Below are positions 8,219 through 16,782 of a stretch of 46,005 bases of DNA, piece by piece. Made by a program: the position numbers and the translations under genes. Position 1 is the stretch's first letter; every line of letters begins with the position of its first letter. Origin of the DNA: Crocinitomicaceae bacterium. Its GTDB lineage: Bacteria > Bacteroidota > Bacteroidia > Flavobacteriales_D > Crocinitomicaceae. The notes under the pieces were generated by a model. It worked only from the letters and a program-made list of their open reading frames with translations. It was not told the origin of the DNA and did not search any database. The stretch covers positions 1 through 46,005 of the forward strand of contig JAGNZC010000021.1 in the NCBI GenBank assembly GCA_017984635.1, read 5' to 3'.

Positions 8219-9172
8219 TTATTTCCAAACACCCATTTTACTGAATTTATCAATGCGATCATTGATTCTTTTATCAGCTTTTTGTGGCGTTAATTCTTTT
8301 AAATAACCTTTTATTGAATTTTTAACCGTTTCAAACATTTCTTCTTGACTTCTGTGCGCACCATTGATTGGTTCTTTGATTACTTCGTCTACTAGTCCAT
8401 TTTTCTTCATGTCTGTAGAGGTCAACTTCAAGGCATCTGCTGCAATTTCTTTGTAGTCCCAAGAACGCCACAAAATTGACGAACAAGATTCAGGAGAAAT
8501 AACTGAATACCAAGTATTCTCTAACATTACAACTTTGTCACCAACCCCAATTCCTAATGCTCCACCTGAAGCACCTTCACCGATGATGATACAAATTACA
8601 GGAACTTTCAAACGCATCATTTCGTAGATGTTGCGCGCAATAGCTTCCCCTTGTCCACGTTCTTCAGCTTCCAAACCTGGAAACGCTCCTGGTGTGTCGA
8701 TAAAAGTAACGATTGGTTTGTCAAATTTTTCAGCTAATTTCATCAAACGCAATGCTTTACGATATCCTTCAGGATTTGGCATCCCAAAGTTTCTGTACTG
8801 ACGCATTTTTGTGTTGATACCTTTTTGTTGACCAATGAACATTACCGTTTGACCATCAATTGATCCAAAACCACCAATCATGGCTTTGTCATCTTTCACG
8901 CTTCGATCTCCATGGTATTCTTGAAACTCACCATTTGTAATTGCATTGATGTAAGCCAATGAATATGGACGGTCTGGGTGACGTGATAATTGTACACGTT
9001 GCCAAGGTGTTAACCCTGTAAATATTTCTTTCGTTTTTTCAGAAAGCAAGTTTTGCAATTCGTTGATTTTATCTGTCATATCAACTTCTGTGCTCGCTCC
9101 AATTTCTTTGGTTTGCTCAATTTGCTCTTCTAACGCTTTTAACGGTTCTTCAAAATCTAAATAAACAGACAT
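8219..9172 (-). CDS. accA: Acetyl-CoA carboxylase carboxyltransferase subunit alpha
   Basis: The 317-residue protein matches AccA in length and throughout. The N-terminal coiled segment has '[16 protein letters not shown]', followed by '[21 protein letters not shown]', '[19 protein letters not shown]', '[20 protein letters not shown]' and '[17 protein letters not shown]'. The last two form the oxyanion/CoA region of the crotonase-fold carboxyltransferase. It transfers the carboxyl group from biotin to acetyl-CoA to give malonyl-CoA, the first step of fatty acid synthesis, with AccD (not in this window). The gene is monocistronic, 61 bases from the divergent ispE, and a candidate -7 box lies at 9194-9201. 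Confidence 0.97.
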   Translation of the reverse strand: MSVYLDFEEPLKALEEQIEQTKEIGASTEVDMTDKINELQNLLSEKTKEIFTGLTPWQRVQLSRHPDRPYSLAYINAITNGEFQEYHGDRSVKDDKAMIGGFGSIDGQTVMFIGQQKGINTKMRQYRNFGMPNPEGYRKALRLMKLAEKFDKPIVTFIDTPGAFPGLEAEERGQGEAIARNIYEMMRLKVPVICIIIGEGASGGALGIGVGDKVVMLENTWYSVISPESCSSILWRSWDYKEIAADALKLTSTDMKKNGLVDEVIKEPINGAHRSQEEMFETVKNSIKGYLKELTPQKADKRINDRIDKFSKMGVWK

Positions 9173-9193
9173 AATTTGATTATTTTAAGGATA

Positions 9194-9201
9194 CAAATCT
9201 A
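9194..9201 (-). promoter_or_regulatory. Candidate -7 box (TAGATTTG) of accA
   Basis: TAGATTTG on the minus strand matches TAnnTTTG, 21 bases before the accA ATG. No spaced TTG was found. It shares the 61-base divergent region with the ispE box at 9222-9229. Confidence 0.45.
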
Positions 9202-9221
9202 CAAAAATTGTTTAGTTCTTT

Positions 9222-9229
9222 TACTTTTG
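9222..9229 (+). promoter_or_regulatory. Candidate -7 box (TACTTTTG) of ispE
   Basis: TACTTTTG fits TAnnTTTG and ends 4 bases before the ispE ATG, which implies a leaderless transcript. No TTG lies at the proper -33 spacing, so support is partial. Confidence 0.4.
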
Positions 9230-9233
9230 TAGT

Positions 9234-10043
9234 ATGATATTATTTCCACCAGCAAAGATTAATTTAGGATTGAACGTATTGTTTAAACGTGAAGACGCCT
9301 TTCATGAAATCGAATCATGTATGTTGGCGATACCATTTTGTGACGTTCTTGAAATTGTTCCTGCTGAAACTTTTGAATTTCATCAATCAGGAATTACGAT
9401 TGCAGGTGATCCGGAAGATAACTTATGTGTCAAAGCATATCGCTTGATGGAAAAAAAATACGCTATTCCACCAGTATCAATTTATTTGCGCAAAATCATT
9501 CCGATGGGAGCAGGATTAGGCGGTGGATCTGCTGATGCAAGTTATGTTGTGAAAGGATTAGTTGCCCTATTTAATTTAGGGATTTCTGAAGATGAACAAC
9601 GAGAATTAGTCGCGCAATTGGGTAGTGATTGCCCTTTTTTTATTTCTGAAAAGCCTCAGATTGCAACTGGAAGAGGGGAGATTCTTCACCCGATTAACGT
9701 AAATTTATCAGCATATTTTTTGAAAATCATAAATCCAGGAATTCATATTGGAACGAAAGAAGCCTATGAGGGCATTCAATTTTCAGATAATTCAATATCC
9801 ATCTCAGCTATTTTAACAGAGCCAATTGATCAGTGGAAAGCACAATTAAAGAACGATTTTGAACGAACTGTTTTTAAAAATCATCCAACATTAGCTCAGA
9901 TTAAAACTTCTTTGTACGAAGAAGGAGCAATCTATGCCGCTATGTCTGGGAGTGGTTCAACATTATTTGGAATCTTTAAAGAAGAACCTAAACTAACATT
10001 TTCACACGAAAACTATTTGGAATTGATTATGCCAATTCCTTAA
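9234..10043 (+). CDS. ispE: 4-diphosphocytidyl-2-C-methyl-D-erythritol kinase
   Basis: The 269-residue GHMP kinase shows the IspE signatures: FPPAKINLGLNV (residues 4-15, catalytic Lys8), the ATP-binding glycine loop PMGAGLGGGSADAS (90-103), 'LGSDCPFF' with the catalytic Asp132, and the C-terminal 'AAMSGSGSTLFGIF' loop. It phosphorylates CDP-methylerythritol in the MEP pathway of isoprenoid synthesis, in the cytoplasm. It is slightly shorter than the 280-290 residues common in the family, at the C-terminus. Its last four bases overlap the 3' end of the convergent 10040-12304 gene. Confidence 0.96.
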   Translation: MILFPPAKINLGLNVLFKREDAFHEIESCMLAIPFCDVLEIVPAETFEFHQSGITIAGDPEDNLCVKAYRLMEKKYAIPPVSIYLRKIIPMGAGLGGGSADASYVVKGLVALFNLGISEDEQRELVAQLGSDCPFFISEKPQIATGRGEILHPINVNLSAYFLKIINPGIHIGTKEAYEGIQFSDNSISISAILTEPIDQWKAQLKNDFERTVFKNHPTLAQIKTSLYEEGAIYAAMSGSGSTLFGIFKEEPKLTFSHENYLELIMPIP

Positions 10044-12304
10044 TCGTATTTAATGATTTTCTGAAATACAAGTTGATTGTTAACGAATTGAATTTTCAAG
10101 CAATATATTCCCGTTTTTAGTTGATCAGTTTGCAATAAATATGTTGATTGCTTTGGTGAAAGACTCATTATTTTATTTCCCAAAACATCGAATATTTCGA
10201 CAGAATTCATCACGTTATTTTCACTTGAAATTGTAAGTGAGTTTGAAAAAGGATTTGGGTAGATTAAAATATTGGGTGCTATTTCATCATCAGAAATGCT
10301 TAAGGTACTCAATGAATCATTTTCAAAATGAAACAAACCACCTAAATCTTGTCCAACAAACACATTTAGTTCACCATCTTGGTCGATGTCGTTAACCCAG
10401 TAAGAGCTAAACGCATTTTTTGTCAACGGGAAATAATCTGTCGTAACACGATTAAATGAATCTTGAAGGTTTAAATTGTTGTCAATAGTATTGAAATGAA
10501 AAAATTCACCGAAACTATTTCCCACAAAAAGGTGTATGCTATCTTTAAATTCAAAGAAATGTGGTATTGCGAAACAATCTTGGTTGTTTGTTGAAACGTT
10601 AACCATACCTAAAAAATTGTTTTTTAGTTCAAAAGTCGGATTAGTTGTTGTACCAGTATTTTCATAATATGAAATCGTTCCATTTTTTTTACCGATAATT
10701 AAATCCAACAAACCATCTTTTGTAAGATCAATTAATTGAGGAGCCGCGAATTGAATTGTTGTGATGGTATTTCCTAATTGGTCTGGATAGTTGTGTTGAG
10801 CTGTAGTAAATTGAAAATTACTCGCTGTTCCTGTGTTTTGAAAATAACTAAGCGTTCCATTTTCTAAACCTAAAAAAAGATCTTGATCACCATCACCATC
10901 TATGTCACCAAAAGTAGGTACAATGCGTTGGCCATAATTAAGAGTAGAAAGGTTTAAGAAATCAGCTGTGATAAACGTGAAAATTGGTTGAGTAGGAGAG
11001 CCGGTGTTTTTGTAAAATGCGATCGTACTTTCCTTTGCCAATGTAGGTTTGTAGCGGTAAAAATTACTCACAAACAAATCTTCTAATCCATCGTTGTCAA
11101 TATCTGTAAAAACAGGAATGGCACCAGTTCCGTGTTCAATCATTTGATTTTGTAAAAACCCGTTTTCTTGGAAAGTGAAAATTGGTAGAGTTGTTGTTCC
11201 TGTGTTTTTATACCAACTGATGCCATTTTCATTTTGAAACGTACTTTTTGAGTTAGGTGCCACTAATAAATCTTTTCGGTTGTCAAAATCAACATCTACG
11301 TAAAAAGATGCCGGAAATTGTTGAGTTGCAGCGGGTACTGAATTACTTGGGAAATTATTATCATCGCTAATCATTGCTGAGTTTGAATTAGGCGTATTTC
11401 CACCATTCATTAACAAGTTTAGGTTTGGAAATGAGACGTCACCCAAGATTAAGTCGAGGGTAGTTGAATGATCCATGTCGATTGCTAAAATGCTTGATCC
11501 TGCATGTTTTGGTTGATATTCATCAGGTTTTACAATAGTATTTGGTGTATTGTTTAAACCTAATTCTGCATTAGGTATATTTCCATTGCTACAAATGGAC
11601 GATGTGTCATTCAAAGTTACAGCACTCGAATTGATGTCTTCTTTGAATTTTCCCCAACATTGATTTTTTAAAACATAAATCAAAGAATCTGCATTTCCAT
11701 ATAATTCCATGCTCATGTTTTTATGATACTGCATGTGTTCTCCACCCATTTCAAAGGTTAAAATGTCAATATCTCCATCGTGATCAACATCAGTTATTGC
11801 TGGAATATCGCTAGAACTAACGTACAAATTGTAATTGTTTCCAAAATAATTGGAGTAAATCAAATTTTTAGCGACTTCCCATTGTAAGCCGTTTGAAGTA
11901 TTTCCGACATTTTTGCAGACTTTAATTCCTCCGATTCCATAGGTGAAAAGGTCTTTTTTGCCATCGTTGTTGTAATCAACCATGGTAGCACGATATCGCA
12001 CATCAGTTGGGAAATAAGCAGCAGCGTTGTAAATAAATTGATACGTTCGTTGATTATTGATAATCACGTTTTCAAACAAAAGAATTTGATCATTGCTTCT
12101 GTCGAGCACAAACAAATCTAAATCTCCGTCAAAGTCGAAATCAATATCTGAAAATTGAGCATTATTTAATCCTCCTGCCCAAGGAAATTTTAATGGAGTA
12201 CCGTTTTTTATGACTTCAATTGAATCGTTATAAATGAATTTAAATTGAGCATTTAATGCAATGGAAGAAAAAATAAACAAAAGAATTAGTAAAAAATATT
12301 TCAT
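10040..12304 (-). CDS. FG-GAP/VCBS-repeat protein with T9SS sorting domain
   Basis: The 754-residue secreted protein has a signal peptide (MKYFLLILLFIFSSIALNAQ). About nine FG-GAP-like repeats each carry a calcium-loop motif such as DFDFDGDLDLFV, DYNNDGKKDLFT, DVDHDGDIDILT, DIDNDGLEDLFV, DIDGDGDQDLFL and DIDQDGELNVFV. These predict a beta-propeller of the integrin-alpha type. The last ~80 residues ('IYPNPFSNSLTISSE...GIYCLKIQF') form a type A T9SS sorting domain, so the protein should be surface-attached or released. Ligand and role are unknown; adhesion is typical of the fold. It is monocistronic; its 3' end overlaps ispE by four bases. Confidence 0.9.
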   Translation of the reverse strand: MKYFLLILLFIFSSIALNAQFKFIYNDSIEVIKNGTPLKFPWAGGLNNAQFSDIDFDFDGDLDLFVLDRSNDQILLFENVIINNQRTYQFIYNAAAYFPTDVRYRATMVDYNNDGKKDLFTYGIGGIKVCKNVGNTSNGLQWEVAKNLIYSNYFGNNYNLYVSSSDIPAITDVDHDGDIDILTFEMGGEHMQYHKNMSMELYGNADSLIYVLKNQCWGKFKEDINSSAVTLNDTSSICSNGNIPNAELGLNNTPNTIVKPDEYQPKHAGSSILAIDMDHSTTLDLILGDVSFPNLNLLMNGGNTPNSNSAMISDDNNFPSNSVPAATQQFPASFYVDVDFDNRKDLLVAPNSKSTFQNENGISWYKNTGTTTLPIFTFQENGFLQNQMIEHGTGAIPVFTDIDNDGLEDLFVSNFYRYKPTLAKESTIAFYKNTGSPTQPIFTFITADFLNLSTLNYGQRIVPTFGDIDGDGDQDLFLGLENGTLSYFQNTGTASNFQFTTAQHNYPDQLGNTITTIQFAAPQLIDLTKDGLLDLIIGKKNGTISYYENTGTTTNPTFELKNNFLGMVNVSTNNQDCFAIPHFFEFKDSIHLFVGNSFGEFFHFNTIDNNLNLQDSFNRVTTDYFPLTKNAFSSYWVNDIDQDGELNVFVGQDLGGLFHFENDSLSTLSISDDEIAPNILIYPNPFSNSLTISSENNVMNSVEIFDVLGNKIMSLSPKQSTYLLQTDQLKTGIYCLKIQFVNNQLVFQKIIKYD

Positions 12305-12366
12305 TGCGTTTGAAAATCAATTAATGCTAAATTTAAATCTATTTTAGATATAAAAGAATAAGTTGC

Positions 12367-12398
12367 AAAAAAAAACGCTTGCAATTGCAAACGTTTTT
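12367..12398 (-). terminator. Terminator of the 12432-12893 lipoprotein gene
   Basis: The outer stem AAAAACG/CGTTTTT and inner stem TTGC/GCAA (one mismatch between them) form a 12-bp hairpin. Read on the minus strand it is followed by a long U-run (the A-run at 12367-12375). It lies 34 bases after the stop of the lipoprotein gene. Confidence 0.75.
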
Positions 12399-12431
12399 AA
12401 TAACCGAAGGTTAATGGTTGAAAGTTATGTT

Positions 12432-12893
12432 TTAATTTTTCTCAAAAGTCAAATAATCAGTACCGCCATTTCCACCACTTACATCTATTAGTTCTATTTT
12501 GGTAGAAGAATTCGAAATGAAATCCCAATCATCATTTAAATCTTCAAAATCATTTGTTAAATTAAAATTTAAAACAAAGTCTAAGTCACTTTGTGAGTCA
12601 TCATTACTATTGCTATCATTTATACTCCATGATCCATTGTATGAAGTAGAGTTTTTTACAGCGCTAATTATACCTGACGAACTAAATGTAAAATTGTATC
12701 CTGTAAAATGAACAGTTTCATCAACGCCTGAATCAATAAACTTAGTTATTCTCCAAGTTCCAGCTTGAACAGCATTTTGTATTTGTGTTTGCGTTTGATT
12801 TGTTGTTGAAGTATCCTCTTTTTTACAAGCTATTACAAAATATAAAACGACACATAGCGCGATTACTTTTTTAAAGAATGATAAACTTTTCAT
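12432..12893 (-). CDS. Hypothetical lipoprotein, lipocalin-like
   Basis: The 153-residue protein has a lipoprotein signal (KKVIALCVVLYFVIACKKED, lipobox VIAC then K-K, a motif common in surface lipoproteins of this phylum). The following ~110 residues are beta-rich: 'GTWRITKFIDSG', 'TGYNFTFSSSGIISAV', 'YNGSWSIND', 'IELIDVSGG'. These resemble the small lipocalin-like lipoproteins of flavobacteria that begin G-x-W-R-I. An Asp/Asn/Ser-rich loop lies near residues 92-105. The function is unknown. It is monocistronic, with a good promoter (12916-12943) and terminator (12367-12398). Confidence 0.78.
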   Translation of the reverse strand: MKSLSFFKKVIALCVVLYFVIACKKEDTSTTNQTQTQIQNAVQAGTWRITKFIDSGVDETVHFTGYNFTFSSSGIISAVKNSTSYNGSWSINDSNSNDDSQSDLDFVLNFNLTNDFEDLNDDWDFISNSSTKIELIDVSGGNGGTDYLTFEKN

Positions 12894-12915
12894 GTTAATT
12901 CAATTTAATTTAACT

Positions 12916-12943
12916 CAAATATATAGCAATTAAATAAATTCAA
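12916..12943 (-). promoter_or_regulatory. Promoter of the 12432-12893 lipoprotein gene
   Basis: On the minus strand TTG (12943-12941), a 17-base spacer and TATATTTG (12923-12916) fit the Bacteroidota consensus. The box ends 22 bases before the ATG. The upstream half overlaps the 3' end of the nitroreductase gene. Confidence 0.65.
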
Positions 12944-13562
12944 CAATATCAGAAGTTGCTTTTCTTACTTTTTTCAAATGTTGGTAATGATCGTCTTCAG
13001 CTCTATATCCAACTGGGCAAACTAAAACAGCATGTAAGTTCTTTGCTTTTAAGCCAAGAATTTCATCGTATCCATCAGGTTGAAAACCTTCCATTGGTGT
13101 TGCGTCAATTTTTAAATCTGCACAAGCGTGTAAAAGTTGACCCAACGCGATGTATGCTTGTTTGCTTCCCCAAATTATTTTCTGAGCCGCATCCATATTA
13201 CCGATATTTTGCTTCATGTATTGACCGAAACCAGCTAATTGTTCTGCAGGCATTTCGCGAATAACTGCTGTATTATTCACATGATCATCAACATGTGAAT
13301 CATTGACATCAATATATGCACATAATACGATGATGTGTGAAGCATCAACAATTTGAGTTTGACCGTATGATTTAGTCAATAATTCAGCACGAATAGCAGG
13401 GTTTTCTATGATTAAAAATTTCAAAGGTTGTAATCCGTAAGAAGTTGGTGTTAAACGCAATACTTCTGATAATGTTGCTAAATCTTCTGTACTAATTTTT
13501 TTAGTTGAATCGAATTTTTTAGTGGCGTATCGCCAGTTTAAGTTTGCTAAAATCGTACTCAT
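12930..13562 (-). CDS. NAD(P)H-dependent nitroreductase family protein
   Basis: The 210-residue flavoprotein matches the NfsB/YfkO-like nitroreductase family: 'LNWRYATKKFD' at the start (FMN-binding R-x-A-x-K-x-F), 'LRLTPTSYGLQPLKFLII' (active-site S-x-x-x-Q-P), 'KQAYIALGQLLHACADLKIDATPMEGF', and the end 'VLVCPVGYRAEDD'. It reduces nitro-aromatics or quinones using FMN and NAD(P)H in the cytoplasm. It follows the pirin gene by 17 bases, forming a two-gene operon; quinone or electrophile stress is a plausible inducer. Substrate cannot be told from sequence. Confidence 0.93.
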   Translation of the reverse strand: MSTILANLNWRYATKKFDSTKKISTEDLATLSEVLRLTPTSYGLQPLKFLIIENPAIRAELLTKSYGQTQIVDASHIIVLCAYIDVNDSHVDDHVNNTAVIREMPAEQLAGFGQYMKQNIGNMDAAQKIIWGSKQAYIALGQLLHACADLKIDATPMEGFQPDGYDEILGLKAKNLHAVLVCPVGYRAEDDHYQHLKKVRKATSDIVEFI

Positions 13563-13579
13563 TTTTCTTGTGTTTTTTG

Positions 13580-14296
13580 TTAATAATCAAATTCCATTGG
13601 CACTTCAATAGCGACAATTTTACTGTTTGTTTTTGTTGTAATCGAAACGGTTGTTGTATTCCAAACACCTAAAGCATCTCTTTGGTTTAATTGTTGGTTA
13701 TTTATTTCAATTTCTCCATGAACAAGCATGAAATAAACACCATTTGAAGGATCTTTTAACGTGTAAGTAAGTTGAGTGTTTTCATCTATTTCAGCTATGT
13801 GTATCCAAGCGTTTTGATGAATCCAAGTTCCTTCGTCGTTTTGGTTCGGGCTAATTAATTGTAAAAAGTTATTTTTCATTTTAGCTACATCCATTTCAAA
13901 TTGATCGTAGCGAGGTGTTACATTTTTTTTGTTGGGGAAAATCCAAATTTGAAACAAGTTCAATTCTTCGTTGATTGGATTGAATTCAGAATGTTGAATA
14001 CCTGTTCCAGCGCTCATTACTTGTATTTCACCAGCATTGATGGTAGATGCATTTCCCATACTGTCTTTATGCGCAATCGCACCACTTAAAGGAATGGTAA
14101 TGATTTCCATGTTGTCATGTGGATGTGTTCCAAACCCCATTCCAGCAGCTACAATGTCGTCGTTTAAAACACGTAAAGCGCCAAAATGAACACGTTCAGG
14201 ATTATACCAACTTCCAAAACTAAAAGAATGTTTTGCGTGTAGCCAACCATGGTTGACATCGCCTCTTGAATTTGCTGGATGGAAAATACTCTTCAT
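13580..14296 (-). CDS. Pirin family protein (YhhW-like quercetinase)
   Basis: The 238-residue bicupin matches pirin/YhhW: 'FHPANSRGDVNHGWLHAKHSFSFGSWYNP' at the N-terminus, and the metal site with H-x-H in 'FGTHPHDNMEII' (about residues 56-67) and 'GTGIQHSEFN' (about 95-104), giving the His/His/His/Glu set. Members bind Fe or other metals and some have quercetin dioxygenase activity. It is first gene of an operon with the nitroreductase, a recurring pair in Bacteroidota. The promoter holds a 12-bp palindrome (14339-14350), suggesting control by a redox- or electrophile-sensing repressor whose gene is not in the window. Confidence 0.93.
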   Translation of the reverse strand: MKSIFHPANSRGDVNHGWLHAKHSFSFGSWYNPERVHFGALRVLNDDIVAAGMGFGTHPHDNMEIITIPLSGAIAHKDSMGNASTINAGEIQVMSAGTGIQHSEFNPINEELNLFQIWIFPNKKNVTPRYDQFEMDVAKMKNNFLQLISPNQNDEGTWIHQNAWIHIAEIDENTQLTYTLKDPSNGVYFMLVHGEIEINNQQLNQRDALGVWNTTTVSITTKTNSKIVAIEVPMEFDY

Positions 14297-14311
14297 AATT
14301 TAAAATTTTAA

Positions 14312-14319
14312 CAAATGTA
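14312..14319 (-). promoter_or_regulatory. -7 box (TACATTTG) of the pirin-nitroreductase operon
   Basis: TACATTTG on the minus strand matches TAnnTTTG and is 15 bases before the pirin ATG. The expected -33 position is occupied by the palindrome at 14339-14350. Confidence 0.6.
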
Positions 14320-14338
14320 CAGCTTTATTTTTATTTAA

Positions 14339-14350
14339 TTACCATGGTAA
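14339..14350. promoter_or_regulatory. Candidate operator: perfect 12-bp palindrome TTACCATGGTAA
   Basis: The palindrome covers the -33 region of the pirin operon promoter (20 bases upstream of the -7 box), a classic position for repressor binding. A dyad of this kind fits a winged-helix (MarR/HxlR-type) regulator, but the family is inference. Confidence 0.5.
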
Positions 14351-14396
14351 CTATTTTTTTGTTTGATTTAATAGAATAGTGATATTAATCATAGTA

Positions 14397-14422
14397 TTGA
14401 ATGAATTAATACCCTAATTTTG
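14397..14422 (+). promoter_or_regulatory. Candidate promoter of the ABC exporter operon
   Basis: TTG (14397-14399), a 15-base spacer and TAATTTTG (14415-14422). The -7 box is a perfect match; the spacer is a little shorter than usual. The ATG follows 13 bases later. Confidence 0.45.
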
Positions 14423-14435
14423 AAAGGTTAATTAG

Positions 14436-15521
14436 ATGCAAATGAAAATAGTAAGTACAATTTTTATTCTTTTTCTACTCATAAGTTGTGGGGAAAATAG
14501 AATTACAATCCAACCAACAATAAAGCCATTAGTTGAAGCCGTTTATTCGAGTGTGGTTTTGACTCCTTTTGATGTGTATAAAGTGAATGCTACCATTTCG
14601 GGTTATCTTGAATCGGTAACTATTGTGGAAGGACAATTGGTGAAAAAGGGAGATGTGTTGTTTACCATTTCGAATCAACCGATACTTTTATCCGAAAAAA
14701 ATGCTGCATTAACCTACCAAAACGCTCAACAAGCATTGTTACAAAATGAAAGTGTATTGGATGAAATCAAAATAGAATTGCAAACTGCACGCTACAAAAT
14801 GCAAAACGATTCAATGCAAGCAGGAAGAGCAACAATATTGTTTGATAAAAATGCCATTCCTAAAGCTGAACGCGATAATTTAATTTTAGCCTACATGGCT
14901 TCAAAAAATAATGTTAACTCTTTGAAAAAAAGACTCATTCGCACGCAAAATGATTTACAAAATCAAGTGCAACAAGCGAAAAACAATTTAAAAGCAAGTG
15001 AAGCACGTTCTGGAGATTACACGATTAGAGCGGCTTATTCTGGAAAGGTTTTCCAAGTAAATAAAGAACAAGGTGAATTAGTTTCCATGCAAGAACCGTT
15101 GGCAATTTTAGGTTACGCCAATCATTTTGTGATTAAGATGTTAATTGATGAAGTAGATATTTCAAAAGTTCGCATCAATCAAAAGGTGTTGGTTACGTTG
15201 GCAGCTTATAAAAATCATGTATTTGAAGCATCGATAACTAAAATAGCGCCTAAAATGAATGAACAAACGCAAACTTTTGCCATTGAAGCAGTTTTTGACA
15301 AAGAGCCAGCAAATTTATACATGGGTCTGACAGGAGAAGGAAACATCATTGTCCATGAGAAGAAAAAAGCACTGGTTATTCCACGGGATTATTTATTGCC
15401 AGGAAATAAAGTTGAAACTGAAAATGGTTTCGTGAAAGTAACAACAGGCTTATCCAATTGGAATTACATTGAAATTTTGAGTGGAATTCAACAAAACACA
15501 CTTCTTTATAAACCGCAATAA
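14436..15521 (+). CDS. HlyD-family periplasmic adaptor lipoprotein of an ABC exporter
   Basis: The 361-residue protein starts with a lipoprotein signal (IFILFLLISCGEN, lipobox LISC). A first lipoyl half follows ('YKVNATISGYLESVTIVEGQLVKKGDVLFTI', about 45-75), then a coiled-coil hairpin (about 85-185), the second lipoyl half ('SGDYTIRAAYSGKVFQVNKEQGELVSMQEPLAILG') and a beta-barrel domain with 'DEVDISKVRINQKV'. This is the MacA/DevB type of membrane-fusion protein. It is gene 1 of three, with the stop directly followed by the permease ATG. No outer-membrane TolC-like channel gene is present, so a channel from elsewhere must be used if the system spans the envelope. Confidence 0.88.
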   Translation: MQMKIVSTIFILFLLISCGENRITIQPTIKPLVEAVYSSVVLTPFDVYKVNATISGYLESVTIVEGQLVKKGDVLFTISNQPILLSEKNAALTYQNAQQALLQNESVLDEIKIELQTARYKMQNDSMQAGRATILFDKNAIPKAERDNLILAYMASKNNVNSLKKRLIRTQNDLQNQVQQAKNNLKASEARSGDYTIRAAYSGKVFQVNKEQGELVSMQEPLAILGYANHFVIKMLIDEVDISKVRINQKVLVTLAAYKNHVFEASITKIAPKMNEQTQTFAIEAVFDKEPANLYMGLTGEGNIIVHEKKKALVIPRDYLLPGNKVETENGFVKVTTGLSNWNYIEILSGIQQNTLLYKPQ

Positions 15522-16781
15522 ATGAATTTCAGGCTTTTATTTTCCATCTCAAAAACCCATATTTGGTCGCGAAAAAAGCAATCGTTAATTGCTGCTTTAG
15601 GTGTGACGTTTGGAATTGGCACCTACATTATTATGATGGGTTTTATGAATGGGTTAAATGGTTTGTTAGATGGTTTAATTTTAAATCGTACGCCACACAT
15701 TCATTTGTACAATGAAATTCAACCGTCGAAAACTCAACCTGTCGATTTGTATCCTGCTTTTCAAGGTAAAGAAAAAATTGTTTCTTCCATTAAGCCCAAA
15801 GTAATTCAATCGAAGATTCACAATGCTTTACCTATGATGGATTTTCTTTCAAAGCAATCTTATGTAAAAGGAGTGACTGCTCAAGTGAAAGCACAATCCT
15901 TTTATTTAGGTGGATCCATACAATTGAACGGTCTATTGATTGGTATCAATGTTCAGAAAGAAAATGAATTGTATCGATTGGAAGATTACATTGTTGAAGG
16001 AACTGTATTAGATTTAGTGCAAAATGAAAACGGCATTTTATTAGGTGCAGGTGTAGCGAAAAAATTATCGTTTCAAGTGGGTGATATTATTCAAGTTGCC
16101 ACCAAAAATAACGGAATTCAAGCGTTGAAAATTGTTGGTTTGTACCAAAGTGGGATGGCGGATGTAGATAATGTTCAGAGTTATGTGAATATCAAAATGG
16201 CGCAGCGTTTAATGGGGCAATCGGATGATTTCATAACGGATATCAATGTTAAATTAAAAGACATGAATCAAGCTCCAACATTAGCGGTTAAAATGGAAGA
16301 GATTTTTGAAGTAAGAGCGGTAGATATTCAAACGGCTAATGCACAATTTGAAACAGGTTCTTCCATTCGAACGTTGATATCGTATGCTGTTTCAATTACT
16401 TTATTGATTGTTGCAGGATTTGGTATTTACAATATTTTAAACATGTTGATTTACCAAAAAATGAACGACATTGCCATCTTAAAAGCAACAGGTTTTTCAG
16501 GAAGAGATGTCAAATACATATTTATTAGTCAGGCAATTATTATTGGATTTATTGGAGGCGTATTAGGCTTACTTCTAGGCTTTTTTGTTACTCGAATTAT
16601 AGATAATACACCATTCAACACAGCTGCTTTGCCAACAATTAAAACATTTCCAGTTGTGTATGATGTGAAATATTACATTATCGGAATGACGTTTGCCATG
16701 CTATCCACATTTTTTGCTGGTTATTTTCCTTCTCGTAAAGCAGAGAAAATAGATCCAGTTGATATTATACGAGGACAATAA
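15522..16781 (+). CDS. FtsX/MacB-type ABC transporter permease
   Basis: The 419-residue permease has the MacB/LolC-like topology: an N-terminal transmembrane segment (about 20-45, in 'SLIAALGVTFGIGTYIIMMGFMNG'), a large periplasmic domain (about 50-280), then three C-terminal transmembrane helices. The FtsX core signature is 'TLLIVAGFGIYNILNMLIYQKMNDIAILKATGFSGRDV'. It ends 'AGYFPSRKAEKIDPVDIIRGQ', as typical of the family. It begins immediately after the adaptor stop and is followed one base later by the ATPase start. Substrate is unknown; such tripartite pumps export antibiotics, lipids or peptides. Confidence 0.92.
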   Translation: MNFRLLFSISKTHIWSRKKQSLIAALGVTFGIGTYIIMMGFMNGLNGLLDGLILNRTPHIHLYNEIQPSKTQPVDLYPAFQGKEKIVSSIKPKVIQSKIHNALPMMDFLSKQSYVKGVTAQVKAQSFYLGGSIQLNGLLIGINVQKENELYRLEDYIVEGTVLDLVQNENGILLGAGVAKKLSFQVGDIIQVATKNNGIQALKIVGLYQSGMADVDNVQSYVNIKMAQRLMGQSDDFITDINVKLKDMNQAPTLAVKMEEIFEVRAVDIQTANAQFETGSSIRTLISYAVSITLLIVAGFGIYNILNMLIYQKMNDIAILKATGFSGRDVKYIFISQAIIIGFIGGVLGLLLGFFVTRIIDNTPFNTAALPTIKTFPVVYDVKYYIIGMTFAMLSTFFAGYFPSRKAEKIDPVDIIRGQ

Positions 16782-16782
16782 A

